DNA of 64,000 nucleotides from Burkholderiales bacterium. GTDB lineage: Bacteria; Pseudomonadota; Gammaproteobacteria; Burkholderiales; SG8-41. Location of the stretch: positions 1 through 64,000 of the forward strand of contig JAUXMZ010000030.1 in NCBI GenBank assembly GCA_030683105.1. Reading direction: 5' to 3'. Positions 1 through 9,223 of this stretch are shown piece by piece. The translations under genes and the position numbers were made by a program. Within the stretch, counting starts at the first letter, position 1. Each line of letters begins with the position of its first letter. A model generated the notes under the pieces. That model worked only from the letters and a program-made list of their open reading frames with translations. It ran no database searches and had not been told where the DNA came from.

Positions 1-162
1 GAACGGATTGATCGCATGGCGATGCGGCACGAGGACGACGATGCCGCGCAGATCTGGCAACCGCGCGCGTTGCTCGTCGACTATGGCCGCAGCAACGTCC
101 CGCAGCAGATGTGCGGGAGAACATGATCGATAAACCGGTGCGGCAGCCGAATTTTCAGGCAT
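1..162 (-). CDS. PD-(D/E)XK nuclease family protein (AddB-like), N-terminal fragment
   Basis: The gene runs off the left edge; only its first 54 codons are present, reading leftwards from an ATG at 162. The visible protein includes RSCSPAHLLRDVAAAIVDEQ and then LPDLRGIVVLVPHRHAINPF. This resembles the start of the long inactivated-helicase/PD-(D/E)XK nuclease proteins (AddB/COG2887 type) used in double-strand break repair, which in many betaproteobacteria lie next to trxA and rho. No strong Shine-Dalgarno precedes the ATG. It is downstream of and co-directional with fdxA, 209 bp away. The identification rests on a short fragment and on context. Confidence 0.6.
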   Translation of the reverse strand, partial: MPENSAAAPVYRSCSPAHLLRDVAAAIVDEQRARLPDLRGIVVLVPHRHAINPF

Positions 163-222
163 CGGGGATGACGCCAATTGTTATGTGCCTGCGAAAAAGT
201 CCGGCACAAGATACCGGGGCTA

Positions 223-288
223 CTACTCGAGCAGATGCTGCTTTTTCATCACTTTCGCCCACTCGGAGGCGTGCGCGTGCGGAGCGTT
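223..288 (-). pseudogene. Diverged copy of the 3' end of fdxA
   Basis: On the minus strand this reads NAPHAHASEWAKVMKKQHLL and then a final E and a stop. The last residues of the intact FdxA just upstream are [20 protein letters not shown] and a final K. About 14 of 22 positions match and several codons differ synonymously, so it looks like an old or imported ferredoxin tail rather than a fresh duplication. No ferredoxin cysteines or start precede it. It directly follows the hairpin repeat at 289-325. Confidence 0.65.
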
Positions 289-325
289 GAGCAGGGGCCC
301 CGCCGTTTCAGGCGGGGATGCGACC
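289..325 (-). repeat. Hairpin repeat copy downstream of fdxA
   Basis: On the minus strand it reads GGTCGCATCCCC, then a GCC/GGC-extended stem around a TGAAAC loop, then GGGGCCCCTGCTC. The same core occurs four times downstream of rho (2669-3138), with a different but still paired stem sequence. It lies 46 nt after the fdxA stop and could act as a terminator. Its origin is unknown. Confidence 0.7.
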
Positions 326-371
326 GCGCAGCACGCGCCGGACGCGGTTCCGCTCACGGATTTCCTCTCCG

Positions 372-695
372 CTACTTCTCCAGCAATTGCTTCTTCTCTT
401 TGACTTTCGCCCACTCATCCGCGTCCGCCGGCGCATCGATCTTTTCGATGATCGGCTTCCACTGCTTGGCGAGTTCGGCATTCAGTTCGGTGAAATGACG
501 CTGGTCGTCGGGCACATCGTCCTCGGCGAAAATCGCCTCGACCGGGCACTCGGCCACGCACAGCGTGCAATCGATGCACTCGTCGGGATCGATGACGAGC
601 ATGTTCGGTCCTTCGCGGAAACAATCCACCGGGCAGACATCAACGCAATCGGTATATTTGCATTTGATGCAGGACTCGGTCACGACGTAAGTCAT
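372..695 (-). CDS. fdxA: 7Fe-8S ferredoxin FdxA
   Basis: Small soluble electron carrier with one 3Fe-4S and one 4Fe-4S cluster, 107 aa, the usual length of the FdxA/Azotobacter FdI type. The N-terminal half has C9, C12, C17, C21 and C25 and then C40, C43, C46 and C50 followed by Pro. By analogy with FdI, C9, C17 and C50 hold the 3Fe-4S cluster and C21, C40, C43 and C46 the 4Fe-4S cluster. The acidic C-terminal tail ends EKKQLLEK. It is divergent from trxA and upstream of the nuclease gene. The physiological partner cannot be told from the sequence. Confidence 0.96.
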   Translation of the reverse strand: MTYVVTESCIKCKYTDCVDVCPVDCFREGPNMLVIDPDECIDCTLCVAECPVEAIFAEDDVPDDQRHFTELNAELAKQWKPIIEKIDAPADADEWAKVKEKKQLLEK

Positions 696-892
696 AGTAT
701 TCCTTCAGTAATTCGTCAGACAGGCTATCGCACAACAAGGCCGCATTTTAGCAGAAACGGCCCTCCGGGTTCGCGCATCGCGGTTATCCGGGTGCTTCCC
801 AACACCGGAAAATTTGGTTAGCATTAGTTCCACATGCTTCTGTAACCACCCTCCCCGTAGCGTTTCCCTTCAATTTATTCAAGGCATTATCC

Positions 893-1219
893 ATGAGCGA
901 GCACATCCACTACGTCACCGACGACACCTTTGAATCCGAAGTCCTGCAGTCCCCCACGCCGGTCCTGGTCGACTACTGGGCGGAATGGTGCGGCCCCTGC
1001 AAAATGATCGCCCCCATCCTTGAAGAGGTGGCGAAGGAATATACCGGGCGGATCAAGGTAGCCAAGCTCAACATTGATGAGAACCAGGCCACTCCGCCCA
1101 AATACGGAATACGCGGCATCCCGACACTGATGTTGTTCAAGAATGGCGGCATCGAGGCCACCAAGGTAGGCGCCCTTTCAAAATCCCAGCTAACCGCCTT
1201 TATTGACAGCCATATTTAA
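893..1219 (+). CDS. trxA: Thioredoxin TrxA
   Basis: Cytoplasmic protein disulfide reductase of 108 aa, the standard length for TrxA. The active site WCGPC places the redox cysteines at 33 and 36, followed by KMIAPILEE. The cis-proline loop [11 protein letters not shown] lies near residues 74-84. There is no signal peptide. It is followed after 131 bp by rho on the same strand, the classic trxA-rho arrangement. It would normally be recharged by thioredoxin reductase, not in this window, and is a plausible reductant for the redox proteins at 24-38 kb. Confidence 0.97.
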   Translation: MSEHIHYVTDDTFESEVLQSPTPVLVDYWAEWCGPCKMIAPILEEVAKEYTGRIKVAKLNIDENQATPPKYGIRGIPTLMLFKNGGIEATKVGALSKSQLTAFIDSHI

Positions 1220-1350
1220 ACCCTATACCCTTTCCTCCTGCGCCTGATTCAAGGCCGTCCCCACAAGTATAAATCGAGCAGTACAGGCGCGGGATCGGCC
1301 TTTTCCCGCTTCCTTTTCCCTGGTTGTTCTCCTTCTAGCGCTATCCCTAT

Positions 1351-2586
<1,236 letters not shown>

Positions 2587-2610
<24 letters not shown>

Positions 2611-3140
2611 GCGCGACTGGAATCATCTGCGCTTCAGTAGTCCTGACACGAAATCCCGCCCACCTGCAGGGTCGCATCCCCACTAAAGTGGGGCCCCTGC
2701 TCCGCCCTCCGGTGTGCGACTCCTTCGACTCTATGCGCAGGGGCTGATGTTGCCTAGAGCGTATCTGTTCTAATCAGCGCTCTGGAACGAAAAAGTCCCT
2801 GCCCACCTACAGGGTCGCATCCCCAATGGGGCCCCTGCTCTGCCCTCCGGTGTGCTACTCCTTCGACAGCATGAGGCGTGGCTGATCGCACGTGGAATCA
2901 TCTGCGCTTAAGTAGTCCTAACACGAAATCCTGCCCGTCTACGGGGTCGCATCCCGCAAGCGGGCGCGTCGCAGGGCGGAAGAGGGACCCTCTGGGATCT
3001 GACCCCGGAGACGCGCGTAGGATCGGCATCAACACGACGCGCCTACGATCAGTTCCACGGTCGCATCCCGCAAGCGGGTCCCTACTCCACGTTGCGCCGA
3101 TCCCTGCTCCGCCCTCCGAAGCGTTACCTCTTCGACTCGA
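2587..3140 (+). repeat. Tandem hairpin-repeat array after rho
   Basis: Four related units of roughly 130-140 bp (the last longer) follow and overlap the rho stop. Cores start at about 2669, 2812, 2944 and 3059, each with GGTCGCATCCC and a stem-loop. The stems differ but stay paired: CCCCAC/GTGGGG, CCCCA/TGGGG, CCCGC/GCGGG and CCCGC/GCGGG. Three units close with a CTGCTCYGCCCTCCG segment and then TTCGAC (2725, 2862 and about 3133). The TTCGACAGCATGAGGCGTGGCT at the rho end (2587) recurs at 2862, followed by about 70 further similar bases. The rest of 3141-3416 shows no feature beyond a presumed promoter for the next gene. Confidence 0.8.
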
Positions 3141-3416
3141 TTTGCCGGCGTTGATTTGACCATCGGGTAACTGCCGGTTTCCCGAATGATGCGAGACGCA
3201 ACCTTCCGCAATAAAATCACTGGTCATAGCCCCTCGGCGCGCGGTTAAATATTCCATAATATACAGATAGTTATGCAGCCCCTGCGCGGAAAGGCAGCAC
3301 TGGGATAGAAATGGAATAATTCGATTCGCTGTCTTGTTGGCGTAACATTGATGCCCTGACGCAACGGTATCGTCCGCATCATCTCTAACCAGCGCTATCA
3401 TGCCAACGGAGGTGTT

Positions 3417-3848
3417 ATGTGCAAACTGATATGGCAATCGACACTCATCGCACTATTGCTTGCAGGCTGCGCGCCGCTGCCGCCCCATCCCCAGGACGCG
3501 CAGGCCAAGCGGCTGGAACCGGTACCCGGCAAGTCGGTCATATATCTGTTGCGCGATCGTCCGGACTTCAGCGCCGTCGCGGCGCCCGTTATGCTCGATG
3601 ACAACTTTATGGGTACCACCTACGAGGGTACTTATTTTCGCTGGGAGGTGGCGCCTGGTAACCATCGCATCGCCGGATTCGCCTCGGATTCGGCCGTCAT
3701 CGACCTGACCACTCAACCAGGGCAGGTCTATTTCGTGCAACAGCGCATGTCGCCGTGGTCGATCTCGCCGCGTTCGAATTTCTACAATGTGCGTGAACAG
3801 GATGCCCGCGAGGTATTGACGCGCAGCCAGATCATTCCCAGCCCATGA
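3417..3848 (+). CDS. DUF2846-type lipoprotein (first of a tandem pair)
   Basis: Predicted lipoprotein of 143 aa. The signal peptide ends in a lipobox LLAGC, with the lipid-modified Cys at about 18. The mature part has the DUF2846 pattern: a short strand SVIYLLRDRP, then PVMLDDNFMGTTYEGTYFRWEVAPGNHRI, given here in pieces as PVMLDDN, GTYFRWEV and PGNHRI, then the PGQVYFVQQ strand. The function of this family is unknown. Its stop overlaps the start of the next, paralogous gene by 4 nt (ATGA), so the pair is translated together. A strong AGGAGG-like SD (GGAGG) precedes the ATG. Confidence 0.8.
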   Translation: MCKLIWQSTLIALLLAGCAPLPPHPQDAQAKRLEPVPGKSVIYLLRDRPDFSAVAAPVMLDDNFMGTTYEGTYFRWEVAPGNHRIAGFASDSAVIDLTTQPGQVYFVQQRMSPWSISPRSNFYNVREQDAREVLTRSQIIPSP

Positions 3849-4300
3849 TGCGCTCAGCCTGCCTGGCACTTCTTTTGTCGGCGGTCCTGGCCGGCTGCGC
3901 CTCCACCCCCCAGGCCACAAACGCGCGCGATGCCGAGACCAAGCAGTTTCAGTCGTATCCGGCCACATCGGGCATCTACATCTACCGCGTCGACCGCAAT
4001 CTGGACAGTGATCTGCCTGTGCTTTATCTGGACGGGCGGTTGATCGGCGCCAGCCTCCCGCGCAGTTACTTCCGTGTCGATGTCAATCCGGGATGGCATA
4101 GTCTGAACGGGGTTGCCGCCGATCTGGGCAATTTCACGCTGGAAACGCGACCCGACCAGGTGTACTACATAGAATTGACCGCCCTCGGCAGCCAGTCCCA
4201 TTACCGGCTGGTTCCCGCCGCAGCCGCTCAGCGCGCCCTGCTCGCCTGCTGCAGCCTGATGGAGAGCTGGGCGCCCGGCCAGCGCCCGCTGCTGCGTTAA
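3845..4300 (+). CDS. DUF2846-type lipoprotein (second of a tandem pair)
   Basis: Lipoprotein of 151 aa with lipobox VLAGC (Cys at about 18). It is a paralogue of the preceding gene: SGIYIYRVDRN matches SVIYLLRDRP, PVLYLDGRLIG matches PVMLDDNFMG, and RPDQVYYIEL matches QPGQVYFVQQ. It probably sits in the same membrane as its partner and may form a complex with it, but that is inference. Two adjacent ATGs (3845, 3848) are possible starts. The C-terminus has an unusual CCSLMES stretch. Confidence 0.8.
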   Translation: MMRSACLALLLSAVLAGCASTPQATNARDAETKQFQSYPATSGIYIYRVDRNLDSDLPVLYLDGRLIGASLPRSYFRVDVNPGWHSLNGVAADLGNFTLETRPDQVYYIELTALGSQSHYRLVPAAAAQRALLACCSLMESWAPGQRPLLR

Positions 4301-4441
4301 ATACCGCCTGGCGCGCACAGCAGTGCGGCGACCGCTGATCGTGGAAAACCGCCGCGAAAGTAGCATGCGCTTGCGCGATCGCGCCAATTCGGCGATAATT
4401 CGCCCCTTTCCGGCTTCCCGCCGGTGCGTCTGGATACGGTC

Positions 4442-4675
4442 ATGAAAGATAAAATTCACCCTGAATACAATGAGATAAACATCGCGTGCAGCTGCGGTAA
4501 TGCATGGGCCACGCGCTCGACGATGAGCAAGGATCTGAGCGTCGAAGTCTGCTCAGCCTGCCATCCGTTCTACACCGGCAAGCAGAAGATCGTCGATACT
4601 GCCGGCCGCGTCGAGAAATTCAAGCAGAAATACGGCAGCAAGACTCCCGCCACATCCAAGGCTGCGACCGCTTAA
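4442..4675 (+). CDS. rpmE: 50S ribosomal protein L31
   Basis: Zinc-binding (C+) form of large-subunit protein L31, 77 aa from the ATG at 4442. The start [12 protein letters not shown] is the family's conserved N-terminus, so the in-frame ATG 18 nt upstream is not used. The zinc ligands are the CSCG and CSACHPF pairs, followed by the conserved [18 protein letters not shown]. The tail is Ala/Lys/Thr-rich. It is monocistronic with a strong intrinsic terminator 18 nt after the stop. Confidence 0.96.
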   Translation: MKDKIHPEYNEINIACSCGNAWATRSTMSKDLSVEVCSACHPFYTGKQKIVDTAGRVEKFKQKYGSKTPATSKAATA

Positions 4676-4693
4676 GCCGTCTCACCGTCATGC

Positions 4694-4720
4694 AAAAGGG
4701 CAGCCTGGGCTGCCCTTTTT
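4694..4720 (+). terminator. Intrinsic terminator of rpmE
   Basis: Perfect 12-bp inverted repeat AAAAGGGCAGCC / GGCTGCCCTTTT with a 2-nt spacer, followed by a T run. It could also stop transcription arriving from the opposite strand. Confidence 0.92.
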
Positions 4721-4785
4721 GTTTTCCGTAAGCCCGAACTTGTCTGCGGCAGGCGCGGCACTTATCCGGGCATCCTGAGTTGCCT

Positions 4786-5355
4786 TCATATCGTCTGCGG
4801 CCCGACGAGTGCGTACACCCCCAGTGCCGCGAACATGAGCGCCGCCGCGATGTGCACCACGCGCAACGGGATGCGGTGCGCCATGGCATTGCCCAGCAGC
4901 ACCACCGGCACGTTGGCGATCATCATGCCGAACGTGGTGCCGAGCACGACCGCGGCGAGCGACTGATACTGCGCGGCGAGCACCACGGACGCGATCTGCG
5001 TCTTGTCGCCGATTTCCGCGATGAAGAAAGCAACCAGGGTCAGTATAAACACGCCATAACGCCCTATCGGCTTGACGTCCACCTCGATTTTGTCAGGCTT
5101 GAGCATCCACGCCGCGATGGCGAACATTGACAGTGCCAGCACCCAGCGCAGCGTCTGCGCACTGAACTGCGCCCCCACCCACTCGCCCGCCATCCCGGCG
5201 AGCGCGTGATTGGCCAGCGTGGCAAACAGAATGCCGCAGATGATGGGGAGCGGTTTCCGATACCGCGCGGCCAGCACCAGCGAAAGCAATTGAGTCTTGT
5301 CGCCGATCTCGGCTATTGCAACGACCAGCGTCGAAACCAGGAATGGAGTGCTCAT
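4786..5355 (-). CDS. TMEM165/GDT1 (UPF0016) family Mn2+/Ca2+ exporter
   Basis: Inner-membrane cation exporter of 189 aa from the ATG at 5355. It has the two-repeat architecture of UPF0016: motif AEIGDKTQLLSL in the first half (about 15-26) and AEIGDKTQIASV in the second half. The acidic E-x-G-D-K-T motifs line the ion path, and about six hydrophobic segments follow the 3+3 pattern. The start is set by an AAGGA Shine-Dalgarno 7 nt upstream. The leader is a yybP-ykoY manganese riboswitch (5425-5538), which supports Mn2+ as the substrate. Confidence 0.93.
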   Translation of the reverse strand: MSTPFLVSTLVVAIAEIGDKTQLLSLVLAARYRKPLPIICGILFATLANHALAGMAGEWVGAQFSAQTLRWVLALSMFAIAAWMLKPDKIEVDVKPIGRYGVFILTLVAFFIAEIGDKTQIASVVLAAQYQSLAAVVLGTTFGMMIANVPVVLLGNAMAHRIPLRVVHIAAALMFAALGVYALVGPQTI

Positions 5356-5424
5356 GACAGTCCTTGGGGGTCGGGCGGCAGTTAAAAACCCATGACACCA
5401 ATGCTGCCACCCAACCCATGAGTG

Positions 5425-5538
5425 CGGCATCGATGCCAAAGGTCTCGCCAGGCCAACAGGCTAAACGCGCCAAGGCCGAAGCCTAGTGTGTTGACGCGTT
5501 TTCCTCCGGGGACGGAGGACGGCTACTCCCCAATGACA
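5425..5538 (-). promoter_or_regulatory. yybP-ykoY manganese riboswitch
   Basis: The minus strand upstream of the exporter carries the family's conserved blocks: TTGGGGAGTAGCCG near 5520-5533, an ACGCGTCAACACACTA segment near 5484-5499, and GGCGAGACCTTTGGCATCG near 5430-5450. Between it and the start codon a 14-nt helix is possible between 5404-5417 and 5368-5381 (GGGTTGGGTGGCAG with CTGCCGCCCGACCC, two G-U pairs). The helix ends right at the CCCCAAGGA ribosome-binding site, so control of translation is likely. Confidence 0.88.
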
Positions 5539-5588
5539 GCGCGATTTTAGCACGCCGCCGGCGTGCTAAAAATTTAAAAATCATCTAT

Positions 5589-5734
5589 AGCCACAGAGGA
5601 CACAGAGGACACAGAGGACACAGAGGAAAGACCGAAACAAGGCCCGGATTACTGTAAGGGCTGGAAACAAAAATCGAAAGAAAAAATAGAGAACTATTTA
5701 TGTCCCTTTTGTTTTCTCTGTGATCTCTGTGGCT
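5589..5734. repeat. CACAGAG-type inverted repeat
   Basis: Left arm AGCCACAGAGGACACAGAGG, repeated as GACACAGAG units, and right arm TTCTCTGTGATCTCTGTGGC, separated by about 85 bp of AT-richer sequence. It lies upstream of the Mn-exporter leader and just beyond the gamma-glutamyltransferase stop. It is related to copies at 11064, 17938, 43646, 58700 and 59810. Confidence 0.85.
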
Positions 5735-5749
5735 GATGCCTTTTCTGCT

Positions 5750-7351
5750 CTAGTAAGCAGCAACCGCGCCGTCGCTGCGCGGGTCCGCACCGCCTTCGAG
5801 CACCCCGTTCGGATGGCGGATGATCGCGCCGGCGTGGCCGACGATTTCATCGTAGGGTTTGAGGATCTCGACTTCGTGGCCCCACTGGGTCAGCGTCTGC
5901 GCCACGCGGGTGTCGAAGCGTGATTCGAGCTTGAGCGTATCGCTGGTCTGCCCCCAGGTTCGCCCCAGCAGCCAGCGCGGACTGTTCACCGCGGTCTGGG
6001 GATCCATGCCGTAGAGGATGGTCCGCGTAAACAGCGCACACTGGGTCTGCGGCTGGCCGTCACCGCCCATCGTGCCGTAGACCAGGGTGCGGCCGTCTTT
6101 GAGCTGCGCCAGCGCCGGATTCAGCGTATGAAACGGTTTGCGGCCCGGCTCCAGCACATTGAGCGCCTGCGGGTCGAGTGAAAAACTGCAACCGCGGTTC
6201 TGCCAGTTGACGCCGGAGTCCTTGAGCACAATCCCCGCACCGAACTCGTGATAGATGCTCTGAATGAACGACACTGCGCGCCCTTTGCCGTCGATGACGC
6301 CCAGCCACACGGTGTCGGCCGGCACCTGTCCCGCGCCCCACGGTGCCGCCCTGCGCCGGTCGATATTCGCAGCCAGCTTGCGGATATGATCGCGCCCGAG
6401 CAAGTCGCGCGGGTTAACCGTCATGCGACCGGGATCGGTGATATATCGGTCGCGCACGCGAAACGCCTGCTTGGTCGCCTCCACGCACAGGTGCACATAA
6501 TCGGCAGTGGCTGGACCGATTTTCTGAAGTTCGAGTTCGTCGAGGATGCCGAGGATCAGCAACGACACCAGGCCCTGCGTCGGCGGCGTCATATTAAACA
6601 GCGTGCCGGCGCTGTGCTCCAGCTCGAGCGGATCGCGCAACTGGGCGCGGTGCGCAGCCAGATCACCTGCCAGTAGCGGACTGCCGGCGTGCGCCAGGTC
6701 TTTTGCCATGGACTGCGCAAGTTCTCCGCGATAGAAATCTTCGGTGCCGTATCTGGCGATACGCCGCAAGGTCGCGCCCAGGCGTTTTTGCACGAACAGG
6801 CTGCCCGCGGCGGGCGCCGCCCCTCCCGGCAGGAAAGCATCAGCGAATCCCGGATGCGGCGTAAGCTCGGCTTGTTTGTTGACGGTGGTGCTGGCCTGGC
6901 TCGCCGTCACCACGATGCCGCGTTCGGCATAATGAATCGCATCGTCGAGCAAGCGCGCCAGCGGCATGCGGCCGCGCAGCGTTCGGCGCGACAGTTCGTA
7001 GGCCGCGCCCCAGCCGGAAATCGTGCCTGCGACAGTGTTGGCGGCCACGCCGCCGCGGAACGGAATGCCCGCCGTGATGCCGCGCTCAGCGTACCACTGG
7101 CGCGTGGCGTCCTTGCCCGCTGCGCCGCAGGCGTCGATCGCTCCGGGCGCCTTGCCGGGCACGTGCACCAGCCAGAAGCTGTCGCCGCCGATCGAATTCA
7201 TGTGTGGATAGACCACCGCAATGGTGGCAGCGGCGGCGATCATTGCCTCCAGCGCATTGCCGCCCTCGCGCAAGACGGCGAGCGCGGACTGCGCGGCGGC
7301 CGCATGCGGTGCGACCGCCATGCCGCGCGTGCCGCGTATCGTATTCATCAT
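5750..7351 (-). CDS. Gamma-glutamyltransferase family protein
   Basis: Ntn-hydrolase of the gamma-glutamyltransferase/cephalosporin acylase family, 533 aa. It has an N-terminal large-subunit region (EGGNALEAMIAAAATIAVVYPHMNSIGGD), split here as EGGNALEAMIAAAA and PHMNSIGGD. The autocleavage/nucleophile threonine is probably T347 in ADTVWLGVID, where classical enzymes have TTH. Downstream come the SIYHEFGAG and TMGGDGQPQ blocks of the small subunit. There is no signal peptide, so it should be cytoplasmic, unlike periplasmic Ggt. It is the last gene of the TRAP transporter operon (34 nt gap), suggesting that it acts on the imported compound. Confidence 0.88.
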   Translation of the reverse strand: MMNTIRGTRGMAVAPHAAAAQSALAVLREGGNALEAMIAAAATIAVVYPHMNSIGGDSFWLVHVPGKAPGAIDACGAAGKDATRQWYAERGITAGIPFRGGVAANTVAGTISGWGAAYELSRRTLRGRMPLARLLDDAIHYAERGIVVTASQASTTVNKQAELTPHPGFADAFLPGGAAPAAGSLFVQKRLGATLRRIARYGTEDFYRGELAQSMAKDLAHAGSPLLAGDLAAHRAQLRDPLELEHSAGTLFNMTPPTQGLVSLLILGILDELELQKIGPATADYVHLCVEATKQAFRVRDRYITDPGRMTVNPRDLLGRDHIRKLAANIDRRRAAPWGAGQVPADTVWLGVIDGKGRAVSFIQSIYHEFGAGIVLKDSGVNWQNRGCSFSLDPQALNVLEPGRKPFHTLNPALAQLKDGRTLVYGTMGGDGQPQTQCALFTRTILYGMDPQTAVNSPRWLLGRTWGQTSDTLKLESRFDTRVAQTLTQWGHEVEILKPYDEIVGHAGAIIRHPNGVLEGGADPRSDGAVAAY

Positions 7352-7385
7352 GCCGCGATTCTACACTGGCGTCACGGACGCCGGC

Positions 7386-8711
7386 CTACCAGCCTATGGT
7401 CTTGGGCAGCCACAGCGCGAGCTGCGGAAACAGAAACACCAGCAGCACGGCCAGCATCTGCATTATCACGAACGGGATGACGCCGACGTACATCTGGCGC
7501 GTCGATACGTCCGGCGGCGCCACGCCGCGCAGGAAAAACAACGCCCAGCCGAACGGCGGCGTCAGGAACGACGTCTGCAAGGTCACGCAGATCAGCATGC
7601 CCAGCCACACCAGGTCGACGCCCTGCTGCGCGAATATCGGCAGAAACAGCGGCACCGCGATATAGCTGATCTCGATCCATTCGATGAAGAAGCCGAGGAC
7701 GAAGATCAGCAGGATCAGGAACCAGATGTCGGCATTGAGGCCGCCCGGCAGAAACTCGAACATATCAGTAATCAGGTCTTCGCCGTGCAGCCCGCGGAAC
7801 GACAGCGCAAACACCTGCGCGCAGATCAGTATGAACATCATCATCGCGGTGATCTTGGTCGTGGTCTGGCAGGTTTCGCGCAGCACCCCGAACGAGAAGC
7901 GCCGGGCAAATGCGGTCACCAGGATCGCGCCCAGCGCGCCCATCGACGCGGCCTCAGTCGGCGCAGCGACGCCGCCGATGATGGAACCGAGCACGGCCAT
8001 CACCAGCAGCACCGGCGGCACGACCACCTTGGCGAAGCGCGTCCACAGCTGGCGCCGCGACACCGCATCGCGCTCTTCGACGGGAATCGGCGGCACCAGA
8101 TCGGGCTTCACCATGCCGATCACCACGATGTACACGCAGTAGATCGCCGCCAGCAGCATGCCGGGCACCACGGCCGCGGCGAACAGCGTGCCCACCGACA
8201 ACTGCAGGATGTCGGAGAGCAGGATCAGGATCAGGCTCGGCGGAATGATCTGGCCCAGCGTGCCGGACGCGCAGATCGCGCCGCAGGCAATGCCCGGGTC
8301 ATAGCCGCGCTTGAGCAATGTCGGCAGCGTCAGCAGGCCTAGTGTGATGACCGTGGCGCCGACAATGCCGGTGGTCGCGCCCATCAGCACGCCGACCGCA
8401 ATGATGCCGATGGCCATGCCGCCGCGCAGGCCGCCGGCGAGATGGCCAACAACGTCGAGCAGATCGTCAGCGAGCCGGGACTTCTCCAGCATCACGCCCA
8501 TGAACACGAACAGCGGGATCGCCAGCCATTGATAGTTGGCGACCACGCCGTAGATGCGCGCCGGCAGGAGGTTGAACAGATCTGGGCCGAAACCGAAGAA
8601 TCCGAACACGAAACCGGTGGTGGCCAGGGTCAGTGCGACCGGAACGCCAGCCACCAGCAGCGCGAAAAATCCCAACAACATCAGGATGACCAAAAATTCG
8701 GTACCACTCAT
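7386..8711 (-). CDS. dctM: TRAP transporter large permease (DctM type)
   Basis: Inner-membrane, sodium-driven transport subunit of a TRAP uptake system, 441 aa with about 12 hydrophobic segments. Typical features include the opening FLVILMLLGFFALLVAGVPV, the AIPLFVFMGVMLEKSRLADD block and GATTGIVGATVITLGLL. It overlaps the dctQ stop by 4 nt (ATGA-type coupling). Together with DctQ and the DctP-like binding protein it forms a complete transporter. The substrate is discussed under the binding protein. Confidence 0.94.
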   Translation of the reverse strand: MSGTEFLVILMLLGFFALLVAGVPVALTLATTGFVFGFFGFGPDLFNLLPARIYGVVANYQWLAIPLFVFMGVMLEKSRLADDLLDVVGHLAGGLRGGMAIGIIAVGVLMGATTGIVGATVITLGLLTLPTLLKRGYDPGIACGAICASGTLGQIIPPSLILILLSDILQLSVGTLFAAAVVPGMLLAAIYCVYIVVIGMVKPDLVPPIPVEERDAVSRRQLWTRFAKVVVPPVLLVMAVLGSIIGGVAAPTEAASMGALGAILVTAFARRFSFGVLRETCQTTTKITAMMMFILICAQVFALSFRGLHGEDLITDMFEFLPGGLNADIWFLILLIFVLGFFIEWIEISYIAVPLFLPIFAQQGVDLVWLGMLICVTLQTSFLTPPFGWALFFLRGVAPPDVSTRQMYVGVIPFVIMQMLAVLLVFLFPQLALWLPKTIGW

Positions 8712-9223
8712 TTGCGCAATGCTTTCAGTTTTTCAAGCGTGCCCAGCGCCAGCGCCAGGGACTGCAGGATGAGGAAAATAAATCCTATTGGAATCAATGC
8801 TTTGAGCAACCACCGGTACGGCAGCCCGCCGGGGTCGGAGGACTGTTCGTCGATGACATACGACTGCTGCACGTACTTCAGCGACAGCCAGATGATGATC
8901 ACTGAAATGGCCACCGACAGCGCGGCGGAAAGCAGATCAACATAGAGCTTCTTGCGCGGAGAAAAATGGACGTAGAGCACGTCCACTCGCACGTGCTCGC
9001 CGTGCAGCAGCGCGTAACTCATGCCAAACAGGATCAGCGGCGCCAGCAAATGCCACTCCAGTTCCTGCGCCCACACGGTTCCCGCGCTGAACAGATAGCG
9101 CAGCAGCACGTTGGTCGCCATCACCACGACGATCACCAGCGCGAGCCACGACGTGGCCCGGCCGGTAAGGTCGATGAAGCGCTCGATCCCGGCGCGCGCG
9201 CCGGATTTAGCGCGCCTAGCCAC
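8708..9223 (-). CDS. dctQ: TRAP transporter small permease (DctQ type)
   Basis: Four-segment membrane subunit of the TRAP transporter, 171 aa. Segments start near residues 22, 55, 95 and 140. The conserved family stretch WAQELEWHLLAPLILFGMSY, followed by LLHGEHVRVDV, is present. It overlaps the binding-protein gene by 8 nt and DctM by 4 nt, so the three are translated as a coupled set. Confidence 0.92.
   Translation of the reverse strand: MARRAKSGARAGIERFIDLTGRATSWLALVIVVVMATNVLLRYLFSAGTVWAQELEWHLLAPLILFGMSYALLHGEHVRVDVLYVHFSPRKKLYVDLLSAALSVAISVIIIWLSLKYVQQSYVIDEQSSDPGGLPYRWLLKALIPIGFIFLILQSLALALGTLEKLKALRK

Noticed and set aside
223-371. Diversity-generating retroelement (variable repeat with downstream hairpin) at fdxA or rho
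   Set aside because: No reverse transcriptase or accessory gene is present, differences between copies are not adenine-directed, and the targets are housekeeping genes.
2898-3437. A 179-codon minus-strand open frame through the post-rho repeats
   Set aside because: It reads straight through the hairpin repeats (repeated LAGCD-like words) and has no coding character.
5589-5734. Possible CRISPR array in the CACAGAG and heptamer tracts
   Set aside because: The units are 7-9 nt with no spacers of constant length and no cas genes nearby. They form inverted arms, not direct repeat-spacer arrays.
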